A stretch of DNA of 64,000 nucleotides from Sporisorium sorghi (GCA_023212695.1 JALCCG010000003.1:124001-188000), one strand, 5' to 3'; counted from the first letter of the stretch, positions 45,333 through 55,894 are shown. Notes: generated from the sequence alone by a model not told the origin. Numbers and translations are program-made.

Positions 45333-46607
45333 CTATCCGTTAATCAATCGTAGTATATCGTTATAGGTTACTGCAATCATGAGCAGGAACAGCATTGCAA
45401 ACCCGACAAAGTGAACCATGCCTTCCCTGTTCGGATCAACAGGTTTACCCCGTAAAGCTTCGATGCCTAAGAATACAAGCCGGCTTCCATCCAGTGCCGG
45501 AATCGGCAGCAGGTTGAATATACCTAGATACAAGCTTAATATTGCCGCCCAGTAGGTCAGCTGTTCAATGCCCTGTTTTGCAATTTGGCCTGTGACCTCA
45601 AACGTTCGTACAGGACCGCCAAGGTCGTCCATCGAGAACTTCTGAATCAACTGCCTGAATCCTTGGAAGATGATATTGGTTGTGTCTACCATCGCTGTCC
45701 CGGAGCCGGTAATCGTCTCACCTAGACCGGCGGATCGAGTAGGAAGTTCAGGAACAATCCCGACCTTACCGCCTTCCTGTCCCTCCATCGTGCGAGGGGT
45801 TAACGTCAGATCGAAGGATTCCTCTCCCCGTCGTACCGTCCATTCCATCGGCTTGTCCTGGGAAGCCGCAATCAATTCAATCATCTTCTGATAATCGGCA
45901 CCAATGGCGGTTCCGTTAATACTCTCGATGATGTCGCCTTCCTTGAGGTCGGCTTCGTCTGCAGGCATGCCTTTGGTGATCTCGCCAATCTGCACATAAG
46001 TTGGATTATCCACCGGAATTCCGGCCATTTGAATGTGCAGGGCAAAGAGGATGAAGGCCAGGATGAAGTTCATGACAGGGCCTGCAAATATCGCAAGCGC
46101 TCTTTGACCAACGGTCTTGCTGCCGAACTGACGGTCTCTTGGTGCGATCTGCGTCTCAACACCTTTGGCAACCGTCAGCGCCTGTGAATGGATTTCATAT
46201 TGCTGGAATTCACCATCCACATCAAGCCTTACCGATAAACGATCGACCATATCCATGAACTGAACTTCACCGCGAATGACATTTTTGCGGTTGTCGAGTT
46301 GATCCAGGTAAATCTTCTTCACTTGATTCTCTGCATTCAATCGAACCGCAATCGTCTGACCAGCCTGAATCTCGACAAGTTCCGGATCTTCTCCTGCCAT
46401 GCGGGCATATCCCCCGAATGGAAGAAGACGAAGCGTGAACTGGGTTTCATGGCGTTTATATGAGAACAGCTTTGGACCAAATCCAATCGCGAACTCCCGA
46501 ACCAATATTCCGGCACGCCGGGCAAAATAATAGTGCCCCCATTCGTGCACGGTAACAATAACAAAAAACATGAGCACCGTTAAAAAAACGACCCGAACCA
46601 TTTCCAA
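45333..46607 (-). CDS. rseP: Site-2 intramembrane metalloprotease RseP/RasP
   Basis: A 424-residue S2P protease that cleaves anti-sigma factors and leftover signal peptides within the membrane. HEWGH at 21-25 in the first helix binds zinc; the second site NLLPIPALDGSR is in the third helix. A PDZ domain lies at ~205-290 (GMPADEADLKEGDIIESING). Four membrane helices. TTG start with GGGGG ten bases upstream; the ATG two codons later is an alternative. Confidence 0.93.
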   Translation of the reverse strand: MEMVRVVFLTVLMFFVIVTVHEWGHYYFARRAGILVREFAIGFGPKLFSYKRHETQFTLRLLPFGGYARMAGEDPELVEIQAGQTIAVRLNAENQVKKIYLDQLDNRKNVIRGEVQFMDMVDRLSVRLDVDGEFQQYEIHSQALTVAKGVETQIAPRDRQFGSKTVGQRALAIFAGPVMNFILAFILFALHIQMAGIPVDNPTYVQIGEITKGMPADEADLKEGDIIESINGTAIGADYQKMIELIAASQDKPMEWTVRRGEESFDLTLTPRTMEGQEGGKVGIVPELPTRSAGLGETITGSGTAMVDTTNIIFQGFRQLIQKFSMDDLGGPVRTFEVTGQIAKQGIEQLTYWAAILSLYLGIFNLLPIPALDGSRLVFLGIEALRGKPVDPNREGMVHFVGFAMLFLLMIAVTYNDILRLING

Positions 46608-46739
46608 TTCTTTACATCCCCCTTTTCCTCTGAGAACGCAGTATGTCCCTATAGATTATCATTATTCTCCTATCGTCCACAAGAGAATCACAAATCGTCA
46701 GCTTTTTTTCAAGGGAGATTTCAAAAACAGCTTCAATTC

Positions 46740-47879
46740 CTATAGTCGGGAAGCTAATTCACGTGCTAGCCGATCACTCTCTTCAATCGTCTCCAGTGCC
46801 GGCTCCGGTGTGTTGTCATGACCATGTAGCACTTCTTCTATAATCTCTTCGATCCGCAGAAAAGAGATTTCACTGCGCAGAAACCGGGCAACGGCGATTT
46901 CATTGGCTGCATTAAATACCGTTGGTGCTGTCCCACCCATTTTACCACATTCATAAGCAAGCCTTAAACAAGGAAAACGTTCAAGGTCCATTTCCCGGAA
47001 GTGAAGCTTGCCCGCCTCCGCCAGAGATAGCCTTGGAGCAGGCGAAGACCAACGTTCCGGATAGGTCAGCGCGTATTGAATCGGTACCCGCATATCCGGA
47101 TTGCCAAGCTGTGCGATGATGCTGGAATCGCGGAATTCTACAAAGGAATGGATAATGCTCTCCGGATGGAGAAGAACGGAAATGTTGTCATAAGGAATCT
47201 GATAAAGCCAATGGGCTTCCATCACCTCTAACCCCTTGTTCACCATGGTGGCTGAATCTATCGTGATTTTCGCCCCCATAGACCAGTTGGGATGTTTAAG
47301 CGCGTCCTCCACTGTGACATGGACCAGCTGCTCACGCGTATAATCCCGAAAAGAGCCTCCGGATGCCGTCAAGGTAATCCTTTCAATATCCTCCTGCCGT
47401 TCTCCATTCAAGCATTGGAAGATAGCGGAATGCTCACTGTCGATCGGCAGGAGTTTTACCCCTTTGGCCGCCGCACGAGCAGTAACCAGGTGACCTGCAG
47501 TCACCAGGGTTTCCTTATTGGCGAGTCCGATCGTTTTCCCCTCTTCAATCGCTGCAAGCGTAGAAGGGAGGCCCATGCTTCCAACAACGGCTGTAACGAC
47601 CAACTCCGCGTCCGTCCCTGCCGCTATCTCTACCAGCCCTTCACGGCCATAGTAGATTTCTGTTCCAGCGGGAAGGTCATGTCTGATTTTGTCGGCAAGC
47701 TCTTTCGAAGCAACCGACACTTTTCGCGGAGCAAATTCCTTAACCTGCTGAAGCAGCAAGTCCGAATTGCTTCCTGCAGCCAGACCCTCCACTTGAAATT
47801 GTTCCCGATGCATTCTCACCACGTCCAAGGTCTGCGTACCAATGGAACCGGTGGAGCCGAGTATGCTGATTTTCTTCAT
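46740..47879 (-). CDS. dxr: 1-deoxy-D-xylulose-5-phosphate reductoisomerase
   Basis: A 379-residue enzyme of the MEP isoprenoid route, making 2-C-methyl-erythritol 4-phosphate. NADPH motif [16 protein letters not shown] at 5-20, metal/substrate block [15 protein letters not shown], and [12 protein letters not shown] are diagnostic. The ATG at 47879 has AAGGAAAG six bases upstream; the frame is open to 47948. Followed by rseP and preceded by cdsA. Confidence 0.95.
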   Translation of the reverse strand: MKKISILGSTGSIGTQTLDVVRMHREQFQVEGLAAGSNSDLLLQQVKEFAPRKVSVASKELADKIRHDLPAGTEIYYGREGLVEIAAGTDAELVVTAVVGSMGLPSTLAAIEEGKTIGLANKETLVTAGHLVTARAAAKGVKLLPIDSEHSAIFQCLNGERQEDIERITLTASGGSFRDYTREQLVHVTVEDALKHPNWSMGAKITIDSATMVNKGLEVMEAHWLYQIPYDNISVLLHPESIIHSFVEFRDSSIIAQLGNPDMRVPIQYALTYPERWSSPAPRLSLAEAGKLHFREMDLERFPCLRLAYECGKMGGTAPTVFNAANEIAVARFLRSEISFLRIEEIIEEVLHGHDNTPEPALETIEESDRLARELASRL

Positions 47880-47896
47880 GCACATCTTTCCTTTCA

Positions 47897-48697
47897 TCAG
47901 TAAGGCAGGAGACTCAATATATGTACGAACGGAAATACAACGATCCAACTGTCACATCGGTCCAGTATTCCTCCATGTCCGGGCAGCAATTTGCCTGAAT
48001 CCTTGATGCCATACACCCGTTTATATGCGGATTGTACCAAATCTCCAAGCTGACCGATTACGGCGCAGGACAATCCGATTAGAATCGCTTGTCCAGCTGC
48101 CAGGAATCCGTCAGAGAAGAATGAAAAGAGCAAAGAAGTGAACACGGCGATGACAACTCCGCCTACCGCACCTTCAATGGTTTTGTTCGGACTGATGGAA
48201 GGCCATAATTTGTGGCGGCCCATTGCACGGCCGACAAAATAGGCTCCTGCATCACTCGCCCAGATGGAGGCCAACAGCAGGAAAGTCCAGAATATTCCAT
48301 GACCGTCAGGAGCATGTCGCGATTCGGCAATGAAGGAAAAACCGATTCCGATATAAGCTGACGCCAAAAACAATAATGAGACCCGCTTAATATCAATCAC
48401 ATTTTTTGTGAACACTGTTGCCAGCAGAAACAAGAGCAGCAGGAGCCACAGAACATGCTCCCACGGAATCTGAAAATTCAACTGAAGCGGACCCCATGGG
48501 AATACAAACAACAGCACCCCCGCGTACCCTATCCATGCCGTTCCTCCGAACGGTGCCGTATTGGTCATGCGCAGAAACTCATAATAACCGATTAGTGCCA
48601 TCGCCAGAATAAGAAGATGGTACCACAGACCGCCTATGAAACATAATCCTAAAAAGACCGCTCCCGCTATAATTCCGGTAATCAATCGCTGTTTCAA
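47897..48697 (-). CDS. cdsA: Phosphatidate cytidylyltransferase
   Basis: A 266-residue integral membrane enzyme that makes CDP-diacylglycerol for phospholipid synthesis. Eight or so hydrophobic helices; the family signature [13 protein letters not shown] followed by [10 protein letters not shown] lies near the C-terminus, and [13 protein letters not shown] precedes it. I chose the TTG at 48697 with GGAGGA nine bases upstream; the open frame to 48802 runs into uppS and is not part of the protein. Confidence 0.93.
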   Translation of the reverse strand: MKQRLITGIIAGAVFLGLCFIGGLWYHLLILAMALIGYYEFLRMTNTAPFGGTAWIGYAGVLLFVFPWGPLQLNFQIPWEHVLWLLLLLFLLATVFTKNVIDIKRVSLLFLASAYIGIGFSFIAESRHAPDGHGIFWTFLLLASIWASDAGAYFVGRAMGRHKLWPSISPNKTIEGAVGGVVIAVFTSLLFSFFSDGFLAAGQAILIGLSCAVIGQLGDLVQSAYKRVYGIKDSGKLLPGHGGILDRCDSWIVVFPFVHILSLLPY

Positions 48698-48717
48698 AAC
48701 GTTCCATCCTCCATCGG

Positions 48718-49485
48718 CTACGACAGTCCACCGTAGCGTCTTGTTCTTTGTTGGTATTCGGCTATTGCCTCCACCAAGTGATCCTTGGTGAATTCCGGCC
48801 AATATGCGTCAGTAAACCATAACTCACTATACGCCAGCTGCCATAACATAAAATTGCTCAGACGCAGCTCGCCGCTTGTACGGATCAGTAAATCCGGATC
48901 CGGCAATTCGCCTGTGAGGAGCCGCCTGCCAATCAGTTCCTCTGTAATATCCTCAGGACGAAGGATTCCGTCACTTATTTCTTGTCCAAGCGCTTTAAAA
49001 CTTTCCGTGATCTCTTTACGGCTGCCGTAATTGAGCGCAAAGTTAAGCACAAGACCGTTATTGCCGGCTGTCTTCGCAACAGCTTCTTCCATCGCGGACA
49101 CGGTATGGGACGGAAGTTCTTCCGGATGCCCCATCATTCTGACCTGAACATTTTTCTCAATCAGCTCTTCAAGCTCAATAGCCAGGAACTCTTGCGGAAG
49201 CTTCATAAGAAAATCGACCTCATCCTTCGGACGTGTCCAGTTTTCTGTAGAAAAAGCATACATCGTCAATATTTTAATTCCCAAATCATCAGCAGCTATG
49301 GCTGCTCTTTTAACAGCCTTCATGCCGTTCTGATGGCCAACGATCCGCGGCATACCGCGCCGTTTCGCCCAACGTCCATTACCATCCATGATGATAGCTA
49401 CATGATGAGGGATGTTGTCCGGAGAGAGCTGATGCGTCTGCTGACTGTCCTCCTGATTCAACCACGATCGAACCCGTTTGATCAT
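48718..49485 (-). CDS. uppS: Undecaprenyl diphosphate synthase (isoprenyl transferase)
   Basis: A 255-residue cis-prenyltransferase making the C55 carrier lipid for cell wall synthesis. Catalytic Asp34 lies in AIIMDGNGRWAKRRG, followed by GHQNGMKAVK; LLIRTSGELRLSNFMLWQ is the second conserved block. The ATG at 49485 has GGAGG seven bases upstream. The open frame back to 49716 crosses the frr terminator and is not coding. Confidence 0.95.
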   Translation of the reverse strand: MIKRVRSWLNQEDSQQTHQLSPDNIPHHVAIIMDGNGRWAKRRGMPRIVGHQNGMKAVKRAAIAADDLGIKILTMYAFSTENWTRPKDEVDFLMKLPQEFLAIELEELIEKNVQVRMMGHPEELPSHTVSAMEEAVAKTAGNNGLVLNFALNYGSRKEITESFKALGQEISDGILRPEDITEELIGRRLLTGELPDPDLLIRTSGELRLSNFMLWQLAYSELWFTDAYWPEFTKDHLVEAIAEYQQRTRRYGGLS

Positions 49486-49516
49486 TCCATTTCCTCCAGG
49501 CATCTTTCTGCAAAAA

Positions 49517-49560
49517 AAGAGACAAACCCCACCATAAACCGGAGGGGCCACAAGTCTCTT
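49517..49560 (-). terminator. Terminator after frr, overlapping its stop codon
   Basis: AAGAGAC pairs with GTCTCTT, with CCC/GGG pairing inside, then TTTTTTT on the minus strand. The stem's 5' arm takes in two bases of the frr TAA, so the last ribosome can reach the hairpin. Confidence 0.85.
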
Positions 49561-50112
49561 ATACTTCCATGATTTCTTTTTCTTTGGCAACGAGGACTTT
49601 GTCGACTTCTGCGATAAATTTATCCGTCGCTTTTTGGATATCTTCCTGATGTCTCCGGGACTCGTCCTCGGAAATATCCGTTTTTTCCAATTTTTTGATG
49701 TCATCGTTGGCATCACGGCGAATGTTGCGGATGGCCACTTTCGCTTCTTCGCCGAATTTCTTCGTCATTTTTACCAGTTCGGTTCTGCGCTCTTCCGTCA
49801 GAGCAGGAACGACGAGACGAATTTGATTGCCATCGTTCGCCGGTGTCAATCCAATATCCGATTTCATGATCGCTTTCTCGATATCGGCCAAGGACGACTT
49901 GTCCCAGGGCTGAATCATAAGCGTTCTGGAATCCGGCGTACTGATGTTCGCCAACTGATTGAGCGGAGTTGGTGCTCCGTAGTATTCAACCGTGATCCGG
50001 TCCAGCAGCGCCGGCGCTGCCCGCCCTGCGCGCAGAGTTGCCAGGTCACGCTTCAAAGACAGGATCGCTTTTTCCATGCGTTCTTCTGCATTCTTTTTCA
50101 CCGATTGCGGCA

Positions 50113-50113
<1 letters not shown>
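49559..50113 (-). CDS. frr: Ribosome recycling factor
   Basis: A 184-residue RRF that splits post-termination ribosomes with [32 protein letters not shown] core (ends PLNQLA) and [19 protein letters not shown] C-terminal helix are present. Its ATG overlaps the pyrH stop by one base (TAATG). Ends in a strong terminator before uppS, so rpsB-to-frr and uppS-onward are at least partly separate transcripts. Confidence 0.96.
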
Positions 50114-50979
<866 letters not shown>

Positions 50980-51009
50980 CTAATTAAGACTTGATTCCAT
51001 TCTTTCTAG

Positions 51010-51057
51010 TGAGATAAGGGTAGCCTTCACTCCGAGTTTATAACAATCTTATCTCTC
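51010..51057 (-). other. Stem-loop-forming inverted repeat in the tsf-pyrH gap
   Basis: GAGATAAG and CTTATCTC pair across about 31 bases in the 297-base gap between tsf and pyrH. It has no U-run. The gap otherwise holds the tsf terminator; I found no clear pyrH promoter. Possibly an mRNA structure or operator. Confidence 0.4.
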
Positions 51058-51087
51058 TTTATGCCTTTTATATCTCTTAAAAAAGAA

Positions 51088-51105
51088 GGAACACAGGTGT
51101 GTTCC
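51088..51105 (-). terminator. Terminator after tsf
   Basis: GGAACACA and TGTGTTCC form a perfect 8-bp stem with a two-base loop (slightly larger in practice), followed by TTCTTTTTTAAG on the minus strand. Confidence 0.85.
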
Positions 51106-51138
51106 ACTCTTTTCTATACTTATATTAGCCTATTCGGC

Positions 51139-51789
51139 TTATTTATTCACCTGGGCCATAACTTCCTCAACGAAGTTGTCTTGTTTCTTCTCCAGGCCCT
51201 CGCCCAGCTCAAAGCGAGCAAAACGACGAATGGAGATGTTCTCACCGATCGTGCTGATTTTTTCGTTAAGCAGCGTGTTGATCGTTTTGTCCGGATCCTT
51301 GATGAAGGATTGCTCAAGCAAGCAATACTCTTCATAGTACTTGTTGATACGGCCTTCAACCATTTTTTCAACGATTTTCTCAGGCTTGCCTTCGTTCAAA
51401 GCTTGGTTCTTCAAGATTTCTTTTTCTTTCTCAAGCTCTTCCGTTGGAACTTCTTCACGACGAACAAATTTAGGATTTGCAGCAGCAATATGCATTGCGA
51501 TATCGCGAGCAAACTCTTTAAATTGATCTGTTTTGCCTACGAAGTCGGTTTCACAGTTGATTTCAACGAGAACGCCAATACGTCCGCCGCCGTGAATATA
51601 GGATTCTACAACGCCTTCAGTTGCAACGCGTCCAGCTTTGTTAGCTGCTGCTGACAAGCCTTTCTCACGAAGTACTGCGATCGCTTTGTCGATATCACCA
51701 TTTGTTTCATCCAGCGCTTTTTTACAATCCAGCATGCCTGCGCCTGTTCTTTCGCGAAGTTCTTTTACCGCACTAGCTGATACTGCCAT
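51139..51789 (-). CDS. tsf: Elongation factor Ts (short form)
   Basis: A 216-residue nucleotide exchange factor for EF-Tu. The UBA-like start [19 protein letters not shown] at 8-26 and the [12 protein letters not shown] motif are intact, and the [13 protein letters not shown] block and C-terminal VAQVNK-like end (EEVMAQVNK) follow. It is about 75 residues shorter than B. subtilis EF-Ts (293), lacking much of the second core subdomain. The ATG at 51789 has GGAGGG upstream. No break is seen, so this is a natural short form. Confidence 0.94.
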   Translation of the reverse strand: MAVSASAVKELRERTGAGMLDCKKALDETNGDIDKAIAVLREKGLSAAANKAGRVATEGVVESYIHGGGRIGVLVEINCETDFVGKTDQFKEFARDIAMHIAAANPKFVRREEVPTEELEKEKEILKNQALNEGKPEKIVEKMVEGRINKYYEEYCLLEQSFIKDPDKTINTLLNEKISTIGENISIRRFARFELGEGLEKKQDNFVEEVMAQVNK

Positions 51790-51948
51790 TAGAATTCCCT
51801 CCAAATTGGTATGATGAAGTGTGCTTTCTGACCTGAAGACAAAATGTCTGCACACCTGCTCTTCAAGAAGCCAGACTGCTTTAAGTATTCGTTTCCTTGC
51901 GAAATCAGGAGCGCAACTGATGAGCGTTATTGGCTCTGACATCTTAAA

Positions 51949-51990
51949 AAAAGGGCAGTGAGAGGTTATCCACCTACCAACCACCCTTTT
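51949..51990 (-). terminator. Hairpin with U-run between rpsB and tsf (attenuator)
   Basis: AAAAGGG and CCCTTTT enclose a smaller AGGT/ACCT stem, and T7 follows on the minus strand. Partial termination here would make more rpsB than tsf mRNA. Confidence 0.7.
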
Positions 51991-52023
51991 CATTTAATTC
52001 ATTCTTTATACGTTTAATCCCGA

Positions 52024-52722
52024 TTAAGCTGTTGTTTCTTCACCTTGGTGAGCTTCAACAACGGCATCAGCCATCTTACCAGTCAACAATTTAACCGCGC
52101 GAATCGCGTCATCGTTACCTGGGATTACATAGTCGATTTCATCCGGATCACAGTTCGTATCAACGATACCTACGATTGGGATACCCAATTTGCGAGCTTC
52201 CGCTACTGCGATGCGCTCTTTACGAGGATCGATAACGAACAATGCGCTTGGAAGACCCTTCATGTTCTTGATACCGCCCAGGAATTTCTCAAGACGATCT
52301 TTCTCTTTGCGGAGAAGGATGACTTCTTTCTTAGGCAATACTTGGAACGTGCCGTCTTCTTCCCAAGCTTCGAGTTGCTTCAAGCGATTGATACGCTTTT
52401 GGATCGTTTCGAAGTTGGTCAAAGTTCCGCCGAGCCAACGTTGGTTGATGTAGTACATACCGCAACGCTCTGCTTCTTCTTTCACGGAATCTTGAGCTTG
52501 TTTTTTCGTGCCGACGAACAGGATTGTCCCGTTCTCTCCAGCTACGTTTTTCACGAAGTTGAATGCTTCTTCAACTTTCTTGACCGTTTTTTGCAGGTCA
52601 ATAATGTAGATACCGTTTCTTTCAGTGAAGATAAATTTATCCATTTTCGGGTTCCAGCGACGAGTCTGGTGACCGAAGTGAACGCCAGCTTCCAAAAGCT
52701 GTTTCATGGAGATTACTGCCAT
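52024..52722 (-). CDS. rpsB: 30S ribosomal protein S2
   Basis: A 232-residue S2. [20 protein letters not shown] at the N-terminus, [22 protein letters not shown] and [20 protein letters not shown] are invariant family blocks. The ATG at 52722 has AGGAGGTG seven bases upstream; the open frame to 52773 is leader. A strong promoter lies 125 bases upstream. Confidence 0.97.
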   Translation of the reverse strand: MAVISMKQLLEAGVHFGHQTRRWNPKMDKFIFTERNGIYIIDLQKTVKKVEEAFNFVKNVAGENGTILFVGTKKQAQDSVKEEAERCGMYYINQRWLGGTLTNFETIQKRINRLKQLEAWEEDGTFQVLPKKEVILLRKEKDRLEKFLGGIKNMKGLPSALFVIDPRKERIAVAEARKLGIPIVGIVDTNCDPDEIDYVIPGNDDAIRAVKLLTGKMADAVVEAHQGEETTA

Positions 52723-52847
52723 CTTCACGCACCTCCTAAGTTTGGTTTTTGTGTGTCCCTCCGCCAAGATCATTTTTCATTAAGACTCCCAATCCTGGAA
52801 GCACCCTCAACGAAATCACTCTGGCGTGTGTTTTAACACCGTCAATT

Positions 52848-52876
52848 ACTATAACATAACCATGGGCAGGTTGCAA
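52848..52876 (-). promoter_or_regulatory. Strong sigma-A promoter for rpsB-tsf
   Basis: TTGCAA (52871-52876), 17 bases, and TGTTATAGT (extended -10, TATAGT at 52848-52853) on the minus strand. The ~120-base leader before rpsB could bind S2 for autoregulation, but I did not recognise a defined motif. Confidence 0.8.
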
Positions 52877-52937
52877 TTCTTTTGTATTCTAAACGAGGTT
52901 CAGACGATCAACGGTCGGGCAGGGCCCTATAAAGAAA

Positions 52938-52976
52938 AAAACCACTCTCAACCAGGAATGCTAGTTGGAGGGTTTT
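52938..52976 (-). terminator. Terminator at the end of the fla/che operon
   Basis: ACCCTCCAAC pairs with GTTGAGAGTGGT (one mismatch and a bulge) around an 11-base loop, with TTTTTTTCTTT after it on the minus strand. It overlaps the last codons of the gene ending at 52961. Confidence 0.85.
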
Positions 52977-53560
52977 GCTGTGATTTTTGTAATAATCGAA
53001 TTGTAACTCTCGCCTGCTGTAAACGAATAAGTCCCGCTCTGGATCGATGTGTTGATTTTTTTCTCCGTTGCTTTATTGATGAATGCCTGTTTGTTGTCAA
53101 TCACTCCGGCGCTCAAAAGGTGACTTGCCACATCACTTAGGTTATTTCCAGCTCGAATATTGACTTTGATGGGGGCATTAGCCTTAACAGGTGTCTTCGG
53201 CTCCGCCGGCTTGTTCACCTCTTTGGGTTTCTGCTCTTTGCCATCCGCCTCAGGTTTCTCCGGCTGTTCCGGTAGATCCGGCTGCTTCGTTCCTATTTCC
53301 TTGGCCTTATCCGATCCTTCGGTCTCTGAAGAACGCTCACTGAGCTTTTTCTCTTCCCACTGGTCCGCGGTCAACAGCTCTTCCGAGTGTTCAATCACTT
53401 GCATGTCCAGAGCTTCCGCAGCAGCCATCAGCTGCTCCTTCGTTAAATCCTTTGCATCCGATGCGGTTGATCCTTGACCGATCCACATCAGCTGGAGCAG
53501 TATCGCGCCGACAACAAGACCGCTGCCAAGGCCCATCATAAATGTACGGTTCTTGATCAC
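52961..53560 (-). CDS. Membrane-anchored protein with MltG/YceG-like LysM-type domain, no catalytic domain
   Basis: A 199-residue protein. Residues 1-28 are a membrane anchor (GLGSGLVVGAILLQLMWIG). A charged Pro/Glu/Lys linker spans ~60-125. Residues ~130-195 (RAGNNLSDVASHLLSAGVI, then INTSIQSGTYSF) look like the small N-terminal LysM-like domain of endolytic transglycosylase MltG, but the catalytic part is missing. It could bind peptidoglycan near the flagellar machinery. GTG start with AGGAGGAG five bases upstream, overlapping the previous stop by four bases. Last gene of the operon; the function is unknown. Confidence 0.7.
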   Translation of the reverse strand: MIKNRTFMMGLGSGLVVGAILLQLMWIGQGSTASDAKDLTKEQLMAAAEALDMQVIEHSEELLTADQWEEKKLSERSSETEGSDKAKEIGTKQPDLPEQPEKPEADGKEQKPKEVNKPAEPKTPVKANAPIKVNIRAGNNLSDVASHLLSAGVIDNKQAFINKATEKKINTSIQSGTYSFTAGESYNSIITKITAKPSN

Positions 53561-54093
53561 GCGGACTCCTCCTGTTTGGCTAATTGAATAATAAGCTGAA
53601 CCTCGCCTCGCTGAAGCCCCGTCGCCTTGGCAATCATATCGATAGATTTCCCTTGCCCATGCAGATCAAACAGCTCCGCGTACCTGGATTTGATGGAGTC
53701 GACCGGAGGAGACACCTCTGCCTCTGAAGAAGCGGCAGCCCGATCTGCAGACAAGGAAGCGGCATGAACCAACTTGTCCTCCGTCGTTCGAAGACGGGTT
53801 TCGGATTCAATCATTTTCTGCTCCATTACAAGCATGCGTTGACGCAAATCACTCACCTGCTCTTGCTGTTCCTGTTGCTTTGCACGAAGCTCTTGCTTCA
53901 TTTGACTTACCAGCTCTACAAGCTGCTCGTTCTCGTTCTGGATTTCCGCCATGTACCCTTCAAGCGTGTTCTCCACTTCTTTTACAACCCGCTCGCTGGA
54001 TACACTCTCTTCACGGCGTTTCGGCAGCATAAAAGCATACAGCACCGCCGCTACGCCAAGCAGCACGATATATATCCACGGTCCCAAATCCAT
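53557..54093 (-). CDS. SwrB/YlxL-like coiled-coil protein (DUF6115)
   Basis: A 178-residue protein with one N-terminal membrane helix (WIYIVLLGVAAVLYAFML), a glutamine/glutamate-rich coiled coil (~35-115) and a C-terminal HTH-like segment, YAELFDLHGQGKSIDMIAKATGL, followed by RGEVQLIIQLAK. It takes the place of B. subtilis swrB between sigD and rpsB; SwrB promotes flagellar export-apparatus activation and swarming. Sequence similarity is by layout only, so I leave the symbol empty. ATG with AAGGAG very close (three bases); a TTG three codons later (M-GPWIYI) has better spacing. Confidence 0.72.
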   Translation of the reverse strand: MDLGPWIYIVLLGVAAVLYAFMLPKRREESVSSERVVKEVENTLEGYMAEIQNENEQLVELVSQMKQELRAKQQEQQEQVSDLRQRMLVMEQKMIESETRLRTTEDKLVHAASLSADRAAASSEAEVSPPVDSIKSRYAELFDLHGQGKSIDMIAKATGLQRGEVQLIIQLAKQEESA

Positions 54094-54118
54094 TAACTCC
54101 TTTGTGCCAATAAATTAT

Positions 54119-54427
54119 CTAGAGAGAAACATCAAAATTCCTGCCTTTATAGGGATGCTCCGCCGGCTGCTCCACAGATTCGCCCGACTCGGATGATCCC
54201 CGTTCTTGCTGTCCTGGAGACTGACGGCTCCCGTCATCACGAACAGCTGTCTCCGCTGTCTCGCTAACTTCCGTGCTTCGCTGTGCTTCCGCGCGGCTGT
54301 TCTTGATCTGTTCCCCGGCAAGCAATGTCTGATCGTTCATGGGGCGCTGCTGGAACTCATTATGGATTTTGCCCGCTTCGTTGGTTCTTGGTACTGCGAT
54401 TTGCATTTCTACCGATTTTAAACTCAA
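54119..54427 (-). CDS. Small conserved-end protein of unknown function in the fla/che operon
   Basis: A 102-residue, polar, probably disordered protein rich in Glu, Gln and Ser. The two ends look ordered: KSVEMQIAVPRTNEAGKIHN at the start and HPYKGRNFDVSL at the end, the latter resembling a short binding motif. No signal peptide or membrane helix. TTG start with GAGGTG six bases upstream. It lies between the FapA and SwrB-like genes, so a flagellar or chemotaxis role is likely but unproven. I do not recognise a named family. Confidence 0.65.
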   Translation of the reverse strand: MSLKSVEMQIAVPRTNEAGKIHNEFQQRPMNDQTLLAGEQIKNSRAEAQRSTEVSETAETAVRDDGSRQSPGQQERGSSESGESVEQPAEHPYKGRNFDVSL

Positions 54428-54484
54428 TGGAATCACCTCATAGCCAGGATCATATCCACAAGCATTTAATATGTCTGTTCTGCC

Positions 54485-55894
54485 CTACAATAACGGCACC
54501 ATGGTGATATCTCCTTCATGATAGTAAAAAGAAACCCGCTGTGTGGGGTCCTTAACAAATCGGGTATACCTCCCGATGACAATTTTGGCGCCGCCGTAGA
54601 TCGTCTTTACCACATTAACTCTCGCTTTGCCAGTATCCTCAAGCATCTTCTCGATTTCGAGCATACGGTCTTTAATATCCGCTTGTTCGGCCACATTCGA
54701 TTTCTTGGTAGCATTCAGCTTAATGCGCAGCGCGAGTTTGTCTGGCGACAACTGGCCTGACGAAGCCAACTGATTCAGTAGATAAAGTGCTTTATCCGTT
54801 TTATCCATACTCTCAATCGACAGCTTCAGCTGCGCTCTCAGATCCGCCAGTTCATTCCGCAGTTCGGGAAGAACCCCAACCTCGATGACGGTAGCAGTCG
54901 ACATGGTATTTCCGATCGTCCGGGCTACTACTTTCTCCCCGGCCTGCAGGACGCCGCCTACGACGAGACCCTTCATGCCGTTGCACTCGATGTTCTGAAC
55001 CGCACGGATATTGGAGTGCATAATGCTCTGCGAGACAAATACGCTAGCACCGGCTATAACATTTCCATCCTGGATAAACGAGCTCTTGACATCCTGTCCA
55101 GCCTTTACAAACCCCTTATTATATCCGATTATTCCCCCGGAAATATCGATGGAGCCCTCTGCGTCGAGCTCTGCGCCTTCCACAAAGCCGGTAACACGAA
55201 TGTCCCCTGCTGCCTTGATTCTGAATCCGGTAAGAACGTTCCCGCGAATGACCACCGTACCGACAAAGTCAATGTTGCCAATACTGTAGTCAACATCGCC
55301 ATTGATTTCATATACCGGAAACACATTGATTTTTCCCTTTTCCGTTTTGGTCAGCAGCCCGTCCAGCGCCGCATACATTGCGCTTTTCTCAGCATTGACC
55401 ACAACGTTCTTCCCCACTTTGAAATGAGCTTCCTTGCCTGGTTTACTCGGAATTTCCTCACCGGTAACCGCGGTGCCAGGAACTCCTTTCGTTGGCGGGA
55501 TTCGGGTTGCAATCAATTGGCCCTTCTTCACATTATTTAAACGAATCACTTCTTTATAATCGACTTTGCCATCTTCGATCTCCAGCGGCTTCAGATTCGT
55601 CTGATTCCCCAAATTAACGGTGAACTCTATTTTGCCGTTCTGTCCGTGCATAGGCTCCGTTCCCATTGCAATCGGCGTTCTACTATATTGATATTCCTCC
55701 GAATGATCTGCGATTCGTCGCAACGTATCATGTTGAAGTCCATATCGTACCTGGTGGCTTCTCAGAAATTGTTCAAGAGCTTCTACAGAGCAGGAGAAAT
55801 CCTTCTCCCAGTTGGTGAACTGTATATAGGCGACGACTTTGTCATCCGATAGCGTAACGCTAAAGTACTGATCCAATGCATAATCTACAGACAA
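54485..55894 (-). CDS. FapA family protein (DUF342)
   Basis: A 469-residue protein of the FapA/DUF342 family. The N-terminal ~170 residues are variable. The middle (~195-330) is a right-handed beta-helix with repeated GNV, GDIRVTG, GSIDISGGI steps. A C-terminal coiled coil (~345-425) follows. In Vibrio FapA takes part in flagellar control; elsewhere the family may be a polymer-like scaffold. I chose the TTG at 55894 (MSVDYALDQY), with GGGGG eight bases upstream; TTG at 55921 or ATG at 55912 is possible. It follows sigD, where B. subtilis has no such gene. Confidence 0.8.
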   Translation of the reverse strand: MSVDYALDQYFSVTLSDDKVVAYIQFTNWEKDFSCSVEALEQFLRSHQVRYGLQHDTLRRIADHSEEYQYSRTPIAMGTEPMHGQNGKIEFTVNLGNQTNLKPLEIEDGKVDYKEVIRLNNVKKGQLIATRIPPTKGVPGTAVTGEEIPSKPGKEAHFKVGKNVVVNAEKSAMYAALDGLLTKTEKGKINVFPVYEINGDVDYSIGNIDFVGTVVIRGNVLTGFRIKAAGDIRVTGFVEGAELDAEGSIDISGGIIGYNKGFVKAGQDVKSSFIQDGNVIAGASVFVSQSIMHSNIRAVQNIECNGMKGLVVGGVLQAGEKVVARTIGNTMSTATVIEVGVLPELRNELADLRAQLKLSIESMDKTDKALYLLNQLASSGQLSPDKLALRIKLNATKKSNVAEQADIKDRMLEIEKMLEDTGKARVNVVKTIYGGAKIVIGRYTRFVKDPTQRVSFYYHEGDITMVPLL

